A stretch of DNA of 64,000 nucleotides, from the NCBI RefSeq assembly GCF_026151205.1, contig NC_087081.1, positions 7,747,246 through 7,811,245 of the forward strand, written 5' to 3'. The notes beneath the pieces are model-generated. The model searched no databases, was not told the origin of the DNA, and was given only the letters and a program-made list of their open reading frames with translations. This DNA comes from Bolinopsis microptera. Taxonomy: Eukaryota > Ctenophora > Tentaculata > Lobata > Bolinopsidae. This document shows, piece by piece, positions 21,506 to 34,430 of the stretch. The stretch's first letter is position 1; each line of letters begins with the position of its first letter. Both the position numbers and the translations under genes were made by a program.

Positions 21506-24500
21506 TTTAAGCACTCGGCAAGCACTCTTTTGTGAATATTTCCATAAATGATCGTCAAAAACAAAAGAAACCCAACGCCAATTTCAAATTACTGAGCATC
21601 TCATTTCAGACAAATAAATACAAAAGTAATAAGAAAAATTGATAATGCGTTTATTTTCCTTGCGCTACAACTCGTGTTACTAGATCAATCTGATTAAAAA
21701 TAAGCGTATATATGCAATATGTCTCCTCAATGTTGTCATTGGTAGTCGCCCCCGCCCCCTCCCTTAAATTTTACCTAAAGGTATTTTTCAAAAAGCCCTC
21801 AAGTAGCCCCCCAAGGGAAGTCGGGAAATTTTTCCAGTGCCCTTTTAAAAATTATTTAGCCTTCAGTCTTGAGAATTTACGATCTGGTCTGGAGAACCCA
21901 GTTTTTTTAAAATTCAAAAGGGGGGACTAATGGAGACTTTAACAAATTTAAAAAAAATTTTGACTGAAATTAATTTGCCCCCGAAAGCCCACTAAGTTTG
22001 TTTTCATGCTCTTTTGCTTGGGGAGCGATATCTTCGGAAAACCGCCCAAATCATTTGAACTTTTCCCTAAAAGTTTAAAATTTATAGAATTCTGATTTTA
22101 TATGCCATTCTGATATGTGATTTGCTCTAATTTTTTTAAAATTGAAATCATAATATTAAAAATCTTTAAAGGATCAGTGGACTAAACAAACCCAAATTTC
22201 CTAACTTACAAAAATGTGAACTTTTTTAAAAAAAAATTTAAAAAAAATTAAAAATTAAATGAACTAATTCCCCGCTTTCCACAAATACAAAGTAGCCCTT
22301 TGTAAAAGAGTTCCATAAGCTGGGTCCCCCAGTTTTTATATTAGTGCCCTCAGCAGCGGTAGTGGCTGGGTATCACATTGGTGTAAAAACTACGGGCAAG
22401 GTTTGTGACGTAATCTTGTTAGATGACCCTTTCTCCGCCAAAATTTGGGTGGGAAACTTTGTAAAAAATTTTTGGGGTTTGGTAAAGGAGGGTTTAGGAG
22501 GCAAAGTTACTTATTTTTGGATATGTTTTCTAGTTTTTTTAAAATTAAATTTAACCCTTTAATTTAAATAGTCTTTTATTTTTTTTTTTAATGTTTCCCC
22601 GGGGGGGCAAAAACCGAGTGAAAGTGGATTGTAATGAAAAATTGTAATTGATAATAAAACAAAAATAATAGGGTACAGTATTAATTTTAAAAATTATCTA
22701 TAAAAAGTTATAAGTGTTTGGGAAAAATTTTCATCACTTAAAGAGATATTTAAAATTTAAAAAATTAAAAGAAAGGGAAGTAAGTTATATTAAGTTAAAA
22801 TTCCGGAAAAGTGGTGGGTTTTAATGTCAGGTAAACAGAGCGTTAGAAATTTAAACACGCTTCCCTTTTTTTATTTTCCCTTTCTTCAACATTGACTCGT
22901 GGGTTTTTGTATTTTTTTAATTTAAAATTTTTTACTAATCTTTTAATTTTTTAAATTTTCAATTTTTTTGAGGGTCCTAATTAACTTATTAGTTTTAATA
23001 TAGTTTATCTTTAGTAATCACAAATTCTTCGGGATTTAAATCGCAAAAACTATGGGGAAAAAGGCCTTCGGGTTTCTTGTCCTGAAAAAAGGGTTTTATA
23101 GAGATCTACGTCAGGAGCGGTACGGGAGTTCACGTAAGCCTGTTTAATAAAGGGAAAACATATGGGGTTCGTTTCCCTGGGCTTTTCCTTTTCCCTCTTT
23201 AGCGGGATCAAAATTTGGGAATTTATGCAGAAATCAACTAAAAAGGGCTCTGAAAAAAAAATTTAAAAAACTTAAATCAATGATATCATCTTTACGATGT
23301 AGCATAAATTTTTTAAATTTAAAGATCCGGGGGTTTGGCGCCCCTTTTTTAAAAAAAATTTTTTGGGTCCAGCTTTCCCGATTTTGTCCACTTTTTTGTC
23401 CCCGGGGGTTCCCCCAAACCCTCACCTATTACCTGAAATCTGTTAGGGGATCACTAATTCGCCTAGATCGGTCCCTTAGCCTAAAAATTGTGTCCTTAAC
23501 CCCCTCCCCGTGACCCCCTCAAACCTGCCCCAGGCCCCTTTTTAAGATAAAAATATCAAATTTCCCCGAAAAAGTTTTTTGTTTGGACACAGCCCCGCTC
23601 TTTTTTGAACAGTCCCCCCAGTTCCAAGGGGGTGCAAGAGAAATTGCATGATCCCCGGGCAAAAACCCTGAAAAAATTTTTTTATGTGAAGCAATTTTTT
23701 TGCCCCAATTTTTTTAAAAAGAAACCCAAAACTTTTTTGTAAAACTGGGGAATTTAAACCCACATTTTTAATTGGGCAATTACAAAAATTTTTTAGAAAA
23801 AAATGGAAAATTTTTGATGCATGATTTTAAGATTTTAATTAAAGTTTTTTATTAAAGCCTATCACAAAATAAACTATGTGATCCAATTTAAAAAAATTGT
23901 ATTGCCTTCCAAAATGTGTTTGAGCTTTTTCCCAAACCAGGCCACAAATTTAAAAGGGTGTCCGGGCCCACGGGGACGAGTTCAAAATCCCCCCCAGGGG
24001 TTTCCCCCGTAAATTCCACACTCATTTGAATAGTTATTTTTTTTGTTTGCATAAAATTTTTTATTGTTTTGGGAGTAAAACTTTTAAAACAAAAACAAAT
24101 TTGGGCCTCTTCAAAATTAAAATTTTTAATAGCTTCGTTAAACCCAAATTTTGAAGCCCTATTAGGGTTATTTATGTGGGATTTACATACAATTTTTTAA
24201 ACAAAATATTTAGGCGTTGATAATATTTCGCATAAACCAATCAGATCAAACCCAAATCAAAATTTTGATAAAAACAATTCTTAAAAGTCTGATAAACCTG
24301 TTTACTTTTTGGAGAGATGAAAATTTGGGACCCCTGCCTTCTTCTTCGTTTTTGGGGGGTTTGGTTTTTGGAAAAACTACACCCCTTGGTTCAGATCTTC
24401 TAATTTCATGGTCCGAATGGGACCTTGCATTTTCCTGAAAAAAATTTTTTTTTACATTATGATTTATATTTTAAAATTGTTAAAAATGTTAAATATAATG

Positions 24501-26060
24501 GTAAATGTAGTCATATAATAGTAAATAAAAAAAAATAATAAAAATTTTTGAATTTTTACTTTAAAAGCTTTTCTTTATTTTTACAAAAAACCATTTTAGA
24601 GCATAAAATAAACTAGAACTAATGCCCTTATATATGAGATTAAAATTATAAAATTACTACGTTATATTTTGTAATTGTAAAAAAAAAAAAAATTATGAAA
24701 ACCCATAATAGAGTAATCTTTCTTCTTCGAAAAAAAATTTTACACTTGTTATCACTGGCTCAACGTCAGGGTTTTTCTTTACGTTTGTTGTGCAGACATC
24801 ATCAAAAAAACCCTTTGCTGATTTTTCGGGGTTTTTTTAATTTGGGGGAAAAGGGGGAAACTAGCCAAATTTAAACCCTTTTTGAACAAGATAAGTTTTG
24901 GGTTTATTGGGAAAAAAACACTATCTAAATTTCTCACAAAACACAAAAATAAAGCCAGGGAAATCTTTGAAAAATCTTAAACTTTGGTGGCATCTTTAGT
25001 GGGGGGCAAAAAATTTTTAGTCATTTATCAGTAAAAAAATTTTCAATCCCAAAAAAAAAACTCTGTTTTTTTTGTAAAAACCCCTTTTTTAAAACCCAAA
25101 AATTTTTTTTTTCCCAAATTCGGCCCCCCCACCCTCAGGAAATTTTTTAAACCCCAAGGTTTTGAAAAGTTCAAGGCTACCCCGCTTGTGAAGTCTATGT
25201 TTCGGTTTTGGTTTCGGACATAAAAAACAAAAATTGAGGAGCTTTTTCCTAAACACTCAAAAACTACCATTTTTTTGGAAACCCCAAAGGATTTGACATG
25301 CTCACAGGCTTCCTGTCTTTTGAAACCCTCCGGATTTGGTTTTGGATTGGCCACTAAAAAAAAAAAAATTTTTTTTAAAATTAAAATTAAAAATTAAATT
25401 TAAAGACGGTTACTTTTAAAGGGTTGGGAAGGAACTTTTGCATATCCTACGCGTCCCGATTTTCACTTTGAGCCCGTAGCGTCCCTGTTCTCCGCCGTTA
25501 ACCCAGGGGGGGGGTTGCACCGGAGGCGGGGGTAACAGAACTTTAACACTCTCGGGTTGTTGTTGATATCCCTGTTTAATTTATTTTAAAAAGGTATATA
25601 ATTTGGGGGAAAATCCCCCTCTCTCGAAAACACAGGGAGGCTAAAGTGCAAAGAAAAACTGCTAAAAAATGTGCTGAAGGGTGATAACTGTTGCTAAATG
25701 CTGCAAATGGCGCTTGGGGCAACCCGCCGCAGTTGCGCAGTTAGCGCCCGGGAGCCAAACCCCCCCCAAGCCAGTCCCAAAAGTGACAAGAGCATTTTCA
25801 AGATGTACCAAACTCACGGAAAAGCAAAAAACGTGGTACAATGAAAAGAGTCCCCCAATGTTAAAAGGCTACCCTTCCCCGGCCCAAAGGTTGGGTTTTG
25901 TAATACGGAGGAAAGGCAACTGGGCTTTCACAGTTCCTAAAACTTTTCCCCTGAAAAGATCGCCCAAAGAAAGGCCAACGGCGGCCCCCCTATTGTGATG
26001 TGATTGGTTTATTTTTCGACGCAGACTGCGTTTTTTATCTAATCAGGGAAAATGTATAAT
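21506..26060. other. Homopolymer-rich AT sequence without recognisable genes
   Basis: Runs of A, T, G and C of 4-9 bases are far more frequent than in the first 17 kb. The texture is what homopolymer over-calling would produce. No exon with plausible splice sites or known motif was found before about 26.1 kb. The frame at 25681-25998 could be an upstream part of the retroelement but shows no known domain. Confidence 0.5.
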
Positions 26061-28735
26061 TTATCAGGGGTTACAGGGTACCAGAACCCTTCCACCACGG
26101 GGAAAAAAGTGATTTGGGCCTTTAAACCCGACAACCTTTAAACCTAAAAAGGGCCTGGAGGGGCTCTAGTTGGATGGGGGTCTTTAAACTGCTTTTTGTT
26201 TTTGATGGATTTAGTTTGTTAAAAATGTTTTAAAACAGATCCCCGTTGTTTTCCCGAAACCCCCAAAAGTACTCCCCCACCCCAAGGGGAAGTTTATATT
26301 TTAGAGGATTTACGCAAAGGGCTGTTTAAAAGGGCTTGTTTTTTTGGGGTGGATCAGGCGGGGCCCCATAACGGACTCGATTTGGGGGAAACATTTCTCT
26401 GCAGGGAATCATTTTGGGAAAGCCCTCAGTGCACTTGCCCGGTTTTATAGCATTTGTTTCAAGGCGCCTTTGTAGAGGAAGATATCCCCTCATAGCTGGC
26501 TGAAAGAGTTCACTGCTGCAGATTAATCCCTTTGAAAAAGGCCAGGATAAGAAAAGGGGAAAAACCCAGTGTAAGACCCAATTTTGGAAAACGGCGGATA
26601 TTGCGCAGAATTTATTGGAAAAGCAGTTAAAGGGCTTTCCAAAAATGAATACAATATGCTGCGGCCCTGCAAAAACCCCGTGAAAGGGCCCCAAATCAGG
26701 GAAAAGAGGTTCCAAAATTAAAGCAAAAAGAGACCCGATTGGGGGAAAAAGTGACACTGAAAAACAAAACTACGGTTGACGCTGGGTAATGCGTTCCAAA
26801 CGTCTTTAATAGAGAAGCAGCCCTTTACAAAGTTTATGAGATTGTCCTCCGCTCTATCATATCTAAAAAACCATACCAAAAGCCAGGCAGACCTGTCCCT
26901 TTAATACTAACCCAGGGGCCCCTTTCCAAAAATTTAAATCCCGGGAAGGTTCAACTAGGGAAAATGTGGGAGCAATGGCATTTTATGGTTAGGGATCAAG
27001 GGCCCCTAGTAGTGACCTTGCCCATTTCCAAACCCAGGTTTGCAAACAGTCTTGGTATGCATATGCAGTAGTGGTGGTGGGAAAGATTGAAGGTATTAAA
27101 TATTGGGGGGATCGCTGTTGGAGCAAGGACCAAAGTATGGATATTACCCAAAAGCCAGTAAACCTTTCCCGATTTTGAAGAAAGCGAAAGGGCCTAGATC
27201 CTTTCGCAGAAAGTATTTTTTCAGGCAAAGGGATTAAAAACGAGTCTGAAGGAGGGAAAAACCCTTTTGGGGGCAGCAATTGGCGCGAACTTTTTTTTAA
27301 AAACAAAAATGTTCAGGGTTTAAAAACCATAAATGGTGTTTAGGAATCAAGCTGTTGTCATCAATTGCTATTGAGGAGCCCCAAGCTGCTTTTGGGCTGC
27401 ATATACTAAGGGAAAATTGTTACCGGGGGACGTTTATTCAGAGGACCATCCCGGGTATAATTTACCCTTTTTTCAACCATTGGGGGGTTGCATCAGAAAG
27501 ATTTTTATTCCAGCAATCTTGGGTAAGAAAAATATCAGGGCTTTGGAAACCCGGCCCTCCCCCCTATTTGCAAATTTCCAAGGGGGCAAAATGGGTGGCC
27601 TAGGTATCCTTCCACCCCTTTTAAAAAACGCACCAAAAGAGATTTAAGTCACACCATCCCACCCAAAAAAAACCCACAGACCTGATTTAAACCCGCAAAA
27701 CAAACCTTGAACCCTTACAACATGTCAAAATTTAAAATTTAACCCCTATTTAAAATTCAAAGGGAAAAACAAGGGGGAAACACTTATTTTTCGGTTAGCA
27801 AATCAATAGAGGACAGTGTAAAAAGATCCCAACTAAAGAGATCCCCCCGTTCATCAAAGAAAAAGGTTTAGGATGGGTTTTTTGGGTTCCCGCACTTCCA
27901 AATTTAAAGGATTTGGAAATCCCCGAAAAAAGATTGAGTTCCCTGATGGTCTGTACTTTGCGTTATGGTTTTGGGGATCCAACACCCCATTTCACTGTGT
28001 TGTGGAGTTGAAATAATGTGAACAAACCCCTTTTATGCAAGAAAGGTGGGCCCATGTTTCTATGAGGGCACAACAACAATTTCCCCCGATCTAAATGAAA
28101 AGGGTGCAGCGTGAAGTTATGAGAGAATTTTGTGACTGAGCCAAACATTGATACCCCCGGGTAATGAAGAAATTGTTTGGTACCTTGCTGATTGAAACTG
28201 CCCCCTTTATGTATCCTCAGAAGGGGCTCTGGAGCCCCTTTTTAACGAACATTCTTTGGGTGGGCTTTTGTTACCCCCCCAATCACCCCAAAAATGACAA
28301 AAAAGGGTTTGGGGAAAAGATCTATTTAAAACCATGAAATGAGGAAAAAGAAAAAGTACAAACAAAAGAATCATTTAAAAGGGGGATAAAGGCACCCTTT
28401 TCTCCACTTATATACCCCAACAAAAAGGCGGATGGGGTCCCACAAGCCCAAGGGTACCAAAAAAGAGACTCGCTGAAAAACTTTCCCGAAAGAGGAGAAG
28501 AATATGCGGCTATTATGGTTACAGGGGCACCAGGTTTTTGATTCTCATCTCAGGAGCAACCCGATAGCGGTAGGGGGGAGAGAGGGAGACGGCAATCGTT
28601 TAAAATTTCCAGTCAGTGTAAATTCGTTTAAATTTATACCCCCGCCCCTTTGGGGTTTTAAAGTTTCTAGCACTATCCTTTTGATATTGGGTTTTGGTTT
28701 TTTCAGAAACAAGTGTACCTCGTTTCCCTTTTTTT
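26060..28735 (+). mobile_element. Frame-broken reverse-transcriptase retroelement
   Basis: No long ORF exists, but ordered family motifs appear when the three plus frames are read together: a PVRPIGV block (about 26.57 kb); VDAGNAF (26775-26797, RT motif A with catalytic Asp); a degraded TQGDP-AMAFY block (about 26947-26990); WYAYAVV at the YADD site (27052-27072), catalytic Asp pair lost or garbled; then YYPK, EEPQAAF (27373), RTIPGI, FIPAILGKK (about 27500), GGLGI (about 27595), KKGG followed by HNN (about 28030-28075), a GTFSPLIY-like block (about 28390-28425) and LAEKLSRKRGEEYAAIM (about 28470-28515). This order matches a retroelement protein common in cnidarian and other invertebrate genomes, with a C-terminal Cys/His and nuclease-like module. 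Class assignment within retroelements is open. Breaks occur mostly in homopolymers. Confidence 0.7.
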
Positions 28736-31700
28736 AAAGACACAGTAATTTTTTGGGCACCCCACAGCTTTTAATTTTAAACTTTTTAAACAGTATTTTT
28801 ATCGGGGCTTGGGAAGAATGCATCCAGAATTTAGTTTTTTTTTTTTAAAAAACTATTAACTTATTAAACATTTTTGCTCTGCTTTAGCATTTACTTGACT
28901 ATTTTTTTTAAAAATTGGTTTTTTAGGCCTTTACCTTATAGGGCAGCCAATTGGGCCCCCGGCCCCATATTATGTGTATATTGTTTGAATTTTTCTTTTT
29001 TTTTAGGGGATTTTATATAATTATTTAAAAAAGGGTTTTATTTTTACCTCAGTTTTTTAAAATTTTACCATTTTTACAAAATTTTTTTATAGGGTAAATT
29101 TCTATATTTTTTGTATATTGTTTGAATACAACAATCATATTTTAATTTTGTGAGGGGTTTTTTTGCACTTTGGGGCTCCCTTGAGCAGCGGGGGTTTGGG
29201 GGAAAGGGGGCACTCAGTATTAAAATCTCTTTTCCCTTTAACAGGTTTTTCCCCTATATTTCCCTCGGGAGTTACTCTCCACTGAGTGTTAAATCTCTGT
29301 TTCGTCAGTTTTTACTCTACATTTCCCCCATTGTTACTTTTCCCCCTCAGTATTAACTCTCTGTCTTAAACAGTGTTACTTTCATTTCAATAGAGACTGT
29401 GGGGAATTTTTATAATTTCCAAATTTTTTTTTTACCTTTTTGGAAATGATCAGTGAATAGCTGCGGTTTAATTGGCCATTGACATCGCAATTAATCTAAA
29501 AATTGGGGAGAAAAATTCAATGGGCTTTCCAAAAAGTCCCAAAAAAATTTTGGGGGTATTTTAAAGTTGGGTATAGTGTTTAAAATGGGGCCCAAAAAGG
29601 GTCCAAAAAACGCTGCTTTTTTGCTGTCACATTTAAAGCTTAAGGGGTTGGGTTTGCTCTAAATTTTTCGGAAACTTTTTGCTTTCCCCTTTTGAGTTTT
29701 GGGGTAAGCTTACCCAAAATTTTTTACGGATTTTTCTCGTCCAAATTTATTCGAAAAAGGGAAGTGCTACGAAAATAGCGCGCGCAGGGGGGCCCAAAAC
29801 CCTTAACAAAAGGTCAAACCAAATTTTTTTCAAAAATTTTCCTTAGGACCTTTAGGCTTTTATGTTTATAAACATAGAGAATTTGGCGGAATGGGCAGGC
29901 TGAAACGCGACCCCCAGTACGTTAAAAATTTGGGTCAAGGGGGAAGGTTTCTTTAAAACACATTGTTTTAAGAATTTTTTTGCTGGGGAAGGGAAAATTT
30001 TAATTTGCGCTAAAAAACCATCCCACAGTCGGGCCCCGCGGGCCCCGGGGCGAGGCGAAAAAAAAAGACGGATGTTTCTCGTCTTTAAATTTTTTTCGAA
30101 GTAGCAAGGCCCCTTTCTTTGTAGCGCGATGCCTACTGGGCCCGCCCCCCGCCCCATCAAATAATTTTTCTCCCCAACCACATTTCCCGGTTTGATCGGG
30201 GAAAAAAAAAAGCACCCAACCCGGGCCTTTACCGAGCTGCGAAAGGAAATTGGGAAACATGAATCAACCGCTTTTTCAATGCACGCGTGTCCCAAAAACC
30301 CGGGGCCCGATCATTTTAAAAATGGTTGAAAGCACTACTACCTAAAAAAAATTTTTTCCCCCTTCGGCCGGGGGAAAATTTGCATGCAAACCCTATATTT
30401 TTTTTCAATTATTTTCTTGTAATGCTTGTGGAAGTCAAATTTTTTTTGCTTTTTCCCTTGCTGCAAATTTAATCAAAAATATCCAAATATCCAATCAAAG
30501 ATACAATGATTTAAAAAGTAAAAAAAAGATTAGAATCCACATGAAAAATGTTTAAAAAAAAACCGATTAAAAAAAAGTCCCCTCCATAATTTAGCACGTT
30601 TATGCGTTTCCAAAGTACATTGTACCTAACTTGTTACCGGACCGTGCAATTTTATATTCCTCATTATAAAATTTACAGGTGTCATGTAAGCGGTAAGGTG
30701 GGCGCGTTTTTTCGTTCATTTGCATTTGATAACTTTAATATAAATTATACATTGATCCTTATATATTATAAGATCTCGAATTGACTTTGAATCCTCAACT
30801 TAATGTTTAAGATTAGTACTGCGAATACAGCTCGATATACTTTTCCATAATATTAATACTGCAATGTTACATTAACATAGGTCAAGGGGGATTACATTTT
30901 TAAAAAACCCTTTCAATTTTTTTTTGTAAAAAAAAAAGCTCTCTGTGTAAAAAAATTGCGTTCGAAAATTTCCTAGCTGAGAGTAAGGCACTGTGTGTTC
31001 TTTTGTCCAGCCAGGCATTCTTTGTAATCGGTTTCTTTACTACACTTGGAAAATGTCAGCCCTTCTTTAAAAAATCTTTTACCTTGGGTGGGGCGCGACT
31101 TAGACTTGGGACCGTGGAAGAGGCGATTCCCAATTAAATTTTCGACCAGGTTTGAAACTTTAAATGGGCCCCAATTTCGGGAATTTGAATGATATGCAAA
31201 GGGCCCGCCCAAAGGGAATTTAAAGAAACTGTCACGCGGGAGTCCGTTGGGACGAGTATAATAACCCCACTGAAATCGGGTTTAAAAATTCTGACCTTAA
31301 AAACCCAAACCTGATCGGGATTGGTTTGTTTTAAGTCAGGTTCGGGCGTGGGGTTGGGGTTAAAATAGGTCACGTGGCCCTTTAGGGTACCCGTGAGGTC
31401 CCGGTAATCTAAGCGGATACCGCGGTCTTGGTATTGGTTTTTATGTTAATAAAATTTTATGAGGGTCAGTTTCTCAACGGTTTACCCTTTAAAATTTGCT
31501 TTCTCTCTCCCTCCCTCCTTCTTTGTCAGCAAAACCATTTTTTTAAAAATTTTTAAAACCCCTCCCTGGCCCAGTGGACATTTACATAAAAAGGTTTTCG
31601 TTTTCTATTGCTGTTTGAAAACTAATAGTAATTTCAAGTACCACAACGCTTTCTTTTGCCGAAGATCCCCCCAATTCCTTATTAAAAAAATTTAATTAAT

Positions 31701-31980
31701 TTTATTACTTGCTCCCTCCTCCCTCAGAACGGGTTCTGGAAAAATTGTTGGCCCAAAAGTTTTTAGTTTCCCGTTTGGTTTCAACCCCCTTTTTTTTTAA
31801 ACTTCCCGTTATGTTTTTTCCCGTTTGGTTTGGGATTTCCTCTCGGAAAAAAAGTGCTATTTTTGACATTTTTTTTTTATTGATAATGATGTTGGGGACA
31901 AAATGAGAGTCTTTCCCCTCGGGCCTTTAGTGTATCATTCGAATTTTCATTCATTTTATGAAATTAAAGTTTTTTTTGTT
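28736..31980. other. Homopolymer-rich AT sequence, no gene seen
   Basis: Same poor-consensus texture as upstream. Short open frames on both strands have no recognisable domain. A hidden frame-broken element cannot be excluded. Confidence 0.45.
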
Positions 31981-31985
31981 TAAAC

Positions 31986-32063
31986 GGCCCGGTGCGCCCG
32001 TTGGTTTAAACGCCAGCTTTCAATCGTTTAAAGGGTTTTGAGTTCGAAACCCACTGTTGCCGG
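31986..32063 (+). mobile_element. tRNA-like SINE head
   Basis: TGCGCCCGTTGGTTTAAACGCC resembles a tRNA D-arm/A-box, and GAGTTCGAAACCCACTG about 40 bases on is a good B-box (GGTTCGANNCC type) with T-arm context. Spacing and a missing clean acceptor stem suggest a decayed tRNA-derived SINE head, not a functional tRNA; extra T and A bases fit the local homopolymer noise. The following about 170 bases, to roughly 32230, could be the SINE body. Confidence 0.4.
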
Positions 32064-33305
32064 TTGTGGAATGGGTCGTTGGGCGTTCAGCGAAGGATCC
32101 CGGTGGTCTTGCGCCCCGGTCAACTCAGCCGAATACTCGAGAAAAAAAGGGGGTTTAGGGTTTTTTAAAAGGGGGAGTTTTCACATTGCAGCAAAAACTG
32201 GGGGAAGAAAGGGATGCACCACTTCCTTAACCGTCACTGGCCAAATAAATTTAAAACCCTTTGGCTTTCGCAATTGGGTGGTTGCAATTGGGTAACAATG
32301 TGGTGTTGGAATTTCACCCAAGTTTAAAAAAAGTTTTTGATTCAAAAACCCCCCAAATTTTCTGCAAACCCCGATTTAAAAACAGCAATTTTCATTTCCC
32401 CAAGCAAAAAGGGCTTTACATACATTGTAAATTTCGTACACAAACAAAAAAGTTAACCAAAGGGTTTTTTTTTCCTTTTAATTAATTCAAAATTTTCTTT
32501 GGAAACTCAAGGGTTTTTACTCTGAAATTTCATTTTGTTTTCCCGTTAGCTTCCTTTTCAATGATTAAAAAAATGGCACCCCGATTTGGCAAAATCCGCT
32601 TCCCCATAATTGAAAACCCCCCTTTTTTATTTTTCCAAGTCCCAAATTAAGCCCCATTGAAGGGGTTTTAAAGTTTTTTTAAAAAATTCATCGTCCCCAG
32701 AAAAATATCCGATTTGTAAAATTTGGGAACCTTTTTCAAAAAAGTTTTGTTGGTTAAACTCTAAAGGATGTTTATTTTAAAATCCGTTCCTCTGAATTCC
32801 CAACCCGTTTTTAAATTTTGGAAATTAAAACAGTTTCCTGCAAAGTGGTAATTTAATTTTTCTCAAATTTTTATTTTTTATGGTGAGGATTATTGTTTTA
32901 AACGAAATTTCCCAGAAACTGCTGGAAAAGAACTTGAAACTAACTGAAACAAGTTAATATATATGAGATGGGCGCCGGAATTAGTTGTTTTGTGCAAAAT
33001 GGGGGAGCAGGGGTTTTGTGGTCGTTTAAATTTTAAAAACTTTTCTTTTTGAAATTTGAGGTAACTTTAAAAATCTCTTTCCTTTCGAACAAAAGTCCAT
33101 TTTCCTTATTTAAGCTTCCCCCTACTTTCTTTTCCCCGCTCATAGGGTTTAAGTTTCAAAAAGTTTTACTGTCTTAAGATCATTTCTTACTTTGTAGTTG
33201 TAAGAATGTATTAGTAAACGCAGATTAACAATGCCCAATTATAGTTATATTAAACGGATTGTATTTAAAGGTACTAGACTGTATAAGTAATATGTGTTGT
33301 TGCAG
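32064..33305. other. No gene seen; homopolymer-rich until about 33.1 kb
   Basis: Possible SINE tail at the start, then AT-rich homopolymer-laden sequence. Texture becomes normal at about 33.15 kb, shortly before a good acceptor (TGTTGTTGCAG) at 33305. Confidence 0.45.
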
Positions 33306-33745
33306 CTAAGAGAGAAAGACTGGATGGTGAGATAGTGCAAGTCAGTGCTAAACATTCCAGCACTTTCAATGGTGACGACTGGAGTTATGGTGTTCATTGG
33401 AGTATAGACCTTCTCCTGAATACTCGTTCCTACACAGCACCTGGTTCTGACGGTAAAAGCTGGTTAAAGATAACACTAGACCAGGTTTATTGTGTGAAAA
33501 AGTGATAATACTTAAAGAAAATGGTGATCCTTAACCGCACCTGGACCTGCTCTTTTAAAGACTGTAGTACCTGTGAGGGTAAGTACTGTGGCTTTTCATA
33601 CACTCTCACAGTGTACACAGAGGGAGCAGTACCTGATAAACTATTACCTGAATCCAGCTGCAAATACGGAGATACGGTGAAGCTAGAGGCGATTGCTGCT
33701 AATAGCTTTAAATTGTACGAGGATAGTGATAATCGGGGAAACAAG
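33306..33745 (+). CDS. Galactose-binding-like (F5/8-type) exon, two frame breaks
   Basis: Reads QVSAKHSSTF, then IDLLLNT-RSYTA, then WLKITLDQVYCV, the order expected of an F5/8C/FTP-like lectin fold (SSTF, ID.......T, W..I.L). The frame stops after CVKK at an AAAAA run (about 33498) and resumes as VIILKENGDP, then shifts again to NRTWTCSFKDCSTC and the rest (…GFSYTLTVYTEG). Donor ACAAG|GTGAGA. Confidence 0.55.
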
Positions 33746-33989
33746 GTGAGACAACTTATTATAAAACTTACTAATATATGGCAGGTAGGATATTTACACT
33801 ATTTTCTATATAGTGAAATTATGTGTGAAAACACACCATGAAGTGGGGATATTATTCATTTGCCGTTTAGTAAATTATCAAATAACGTTAATGTTAGTTC
33901 AACATAAAATTAAACGTGTAATTATAATAAGCACTGTTTCAATAATTGTGTACATTTAGAATAATTACCTTACCGCAGACTTTATTTTA

Positions 33990-34240
33990 ACGGGCATCTA
34001 TTTATATTATTTCTTAATGACATTACAAGGGGTTTATCACCAGGAAACAGATATATAATTATAAACCATGCTGCTGACGATACAAAAATATGGCTGCGGA
34101 ATTAAGTCCCAGGATGGCTATTGGCTGCTTCAGCAGTATATTAACAGTCTTCAAAATTGGGCCACACCATAATAAGATAGTGTTTCACCCCCTCAAAAAG
34201 TCACGTTCTTTCTAATACCAGAGCATTTTTATGAATCGTA
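33990..34240 (+). mobile_element. LINE reverse-transcriptase fragment (ADDTK type)
   Basis: HLFILFLNDITRGLSPGN, a short spacer and AADDTKIW are in one frame, as in CR1/jockey-type RTs (LF...NDI, then ADDTKIW with the catalytic Asp pair). After a TAA the reading resumes as YWLLQQYINSLQNWAT and FHPLKSHVLSNTRA, the usual LQ..I..L..W and F...K...L blocks. Fragment only, inside an intron of the sushi gene. Confidence 0.7.
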
Positions 34241-34430
34241 GTTTTAAATTTGGTGTACAATAAGTAAGTGTCAAAACAAGGGGAAATTTTTTAACATATT
34301 TTATCTTTAAAGGGTTTAATTTACCCTTCTTACGGTAAGATTAATAAAGATGTTGGATAAAACTTTTTTGCGAAAAATATTCTTTTTGCTTCTTTTTTAG
34401 CTGTTAGAGTGAAGCGGAAACTTCGTAATG

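Noticed and set aside
18962-21564. Long minus-strand ORFs rich in Ser, Pro and Leu
   Set aside because: They are translations of the GGA-type satellite in every frame; composition explains their length and there is no domain, splice signal or non-repeat end.
25043-25354. Minus-strand 103-codon ORF as a gene
   Set aside because: Lies in homopolymer-rich sequence, has no recognisable domain or splice context; kept out as unsupported.
31986-32063. Functional tRNA gene
   Set aside because: No clean acceptor stem or anticodon arm; A- and B-box only, with a SINE-like continuation.
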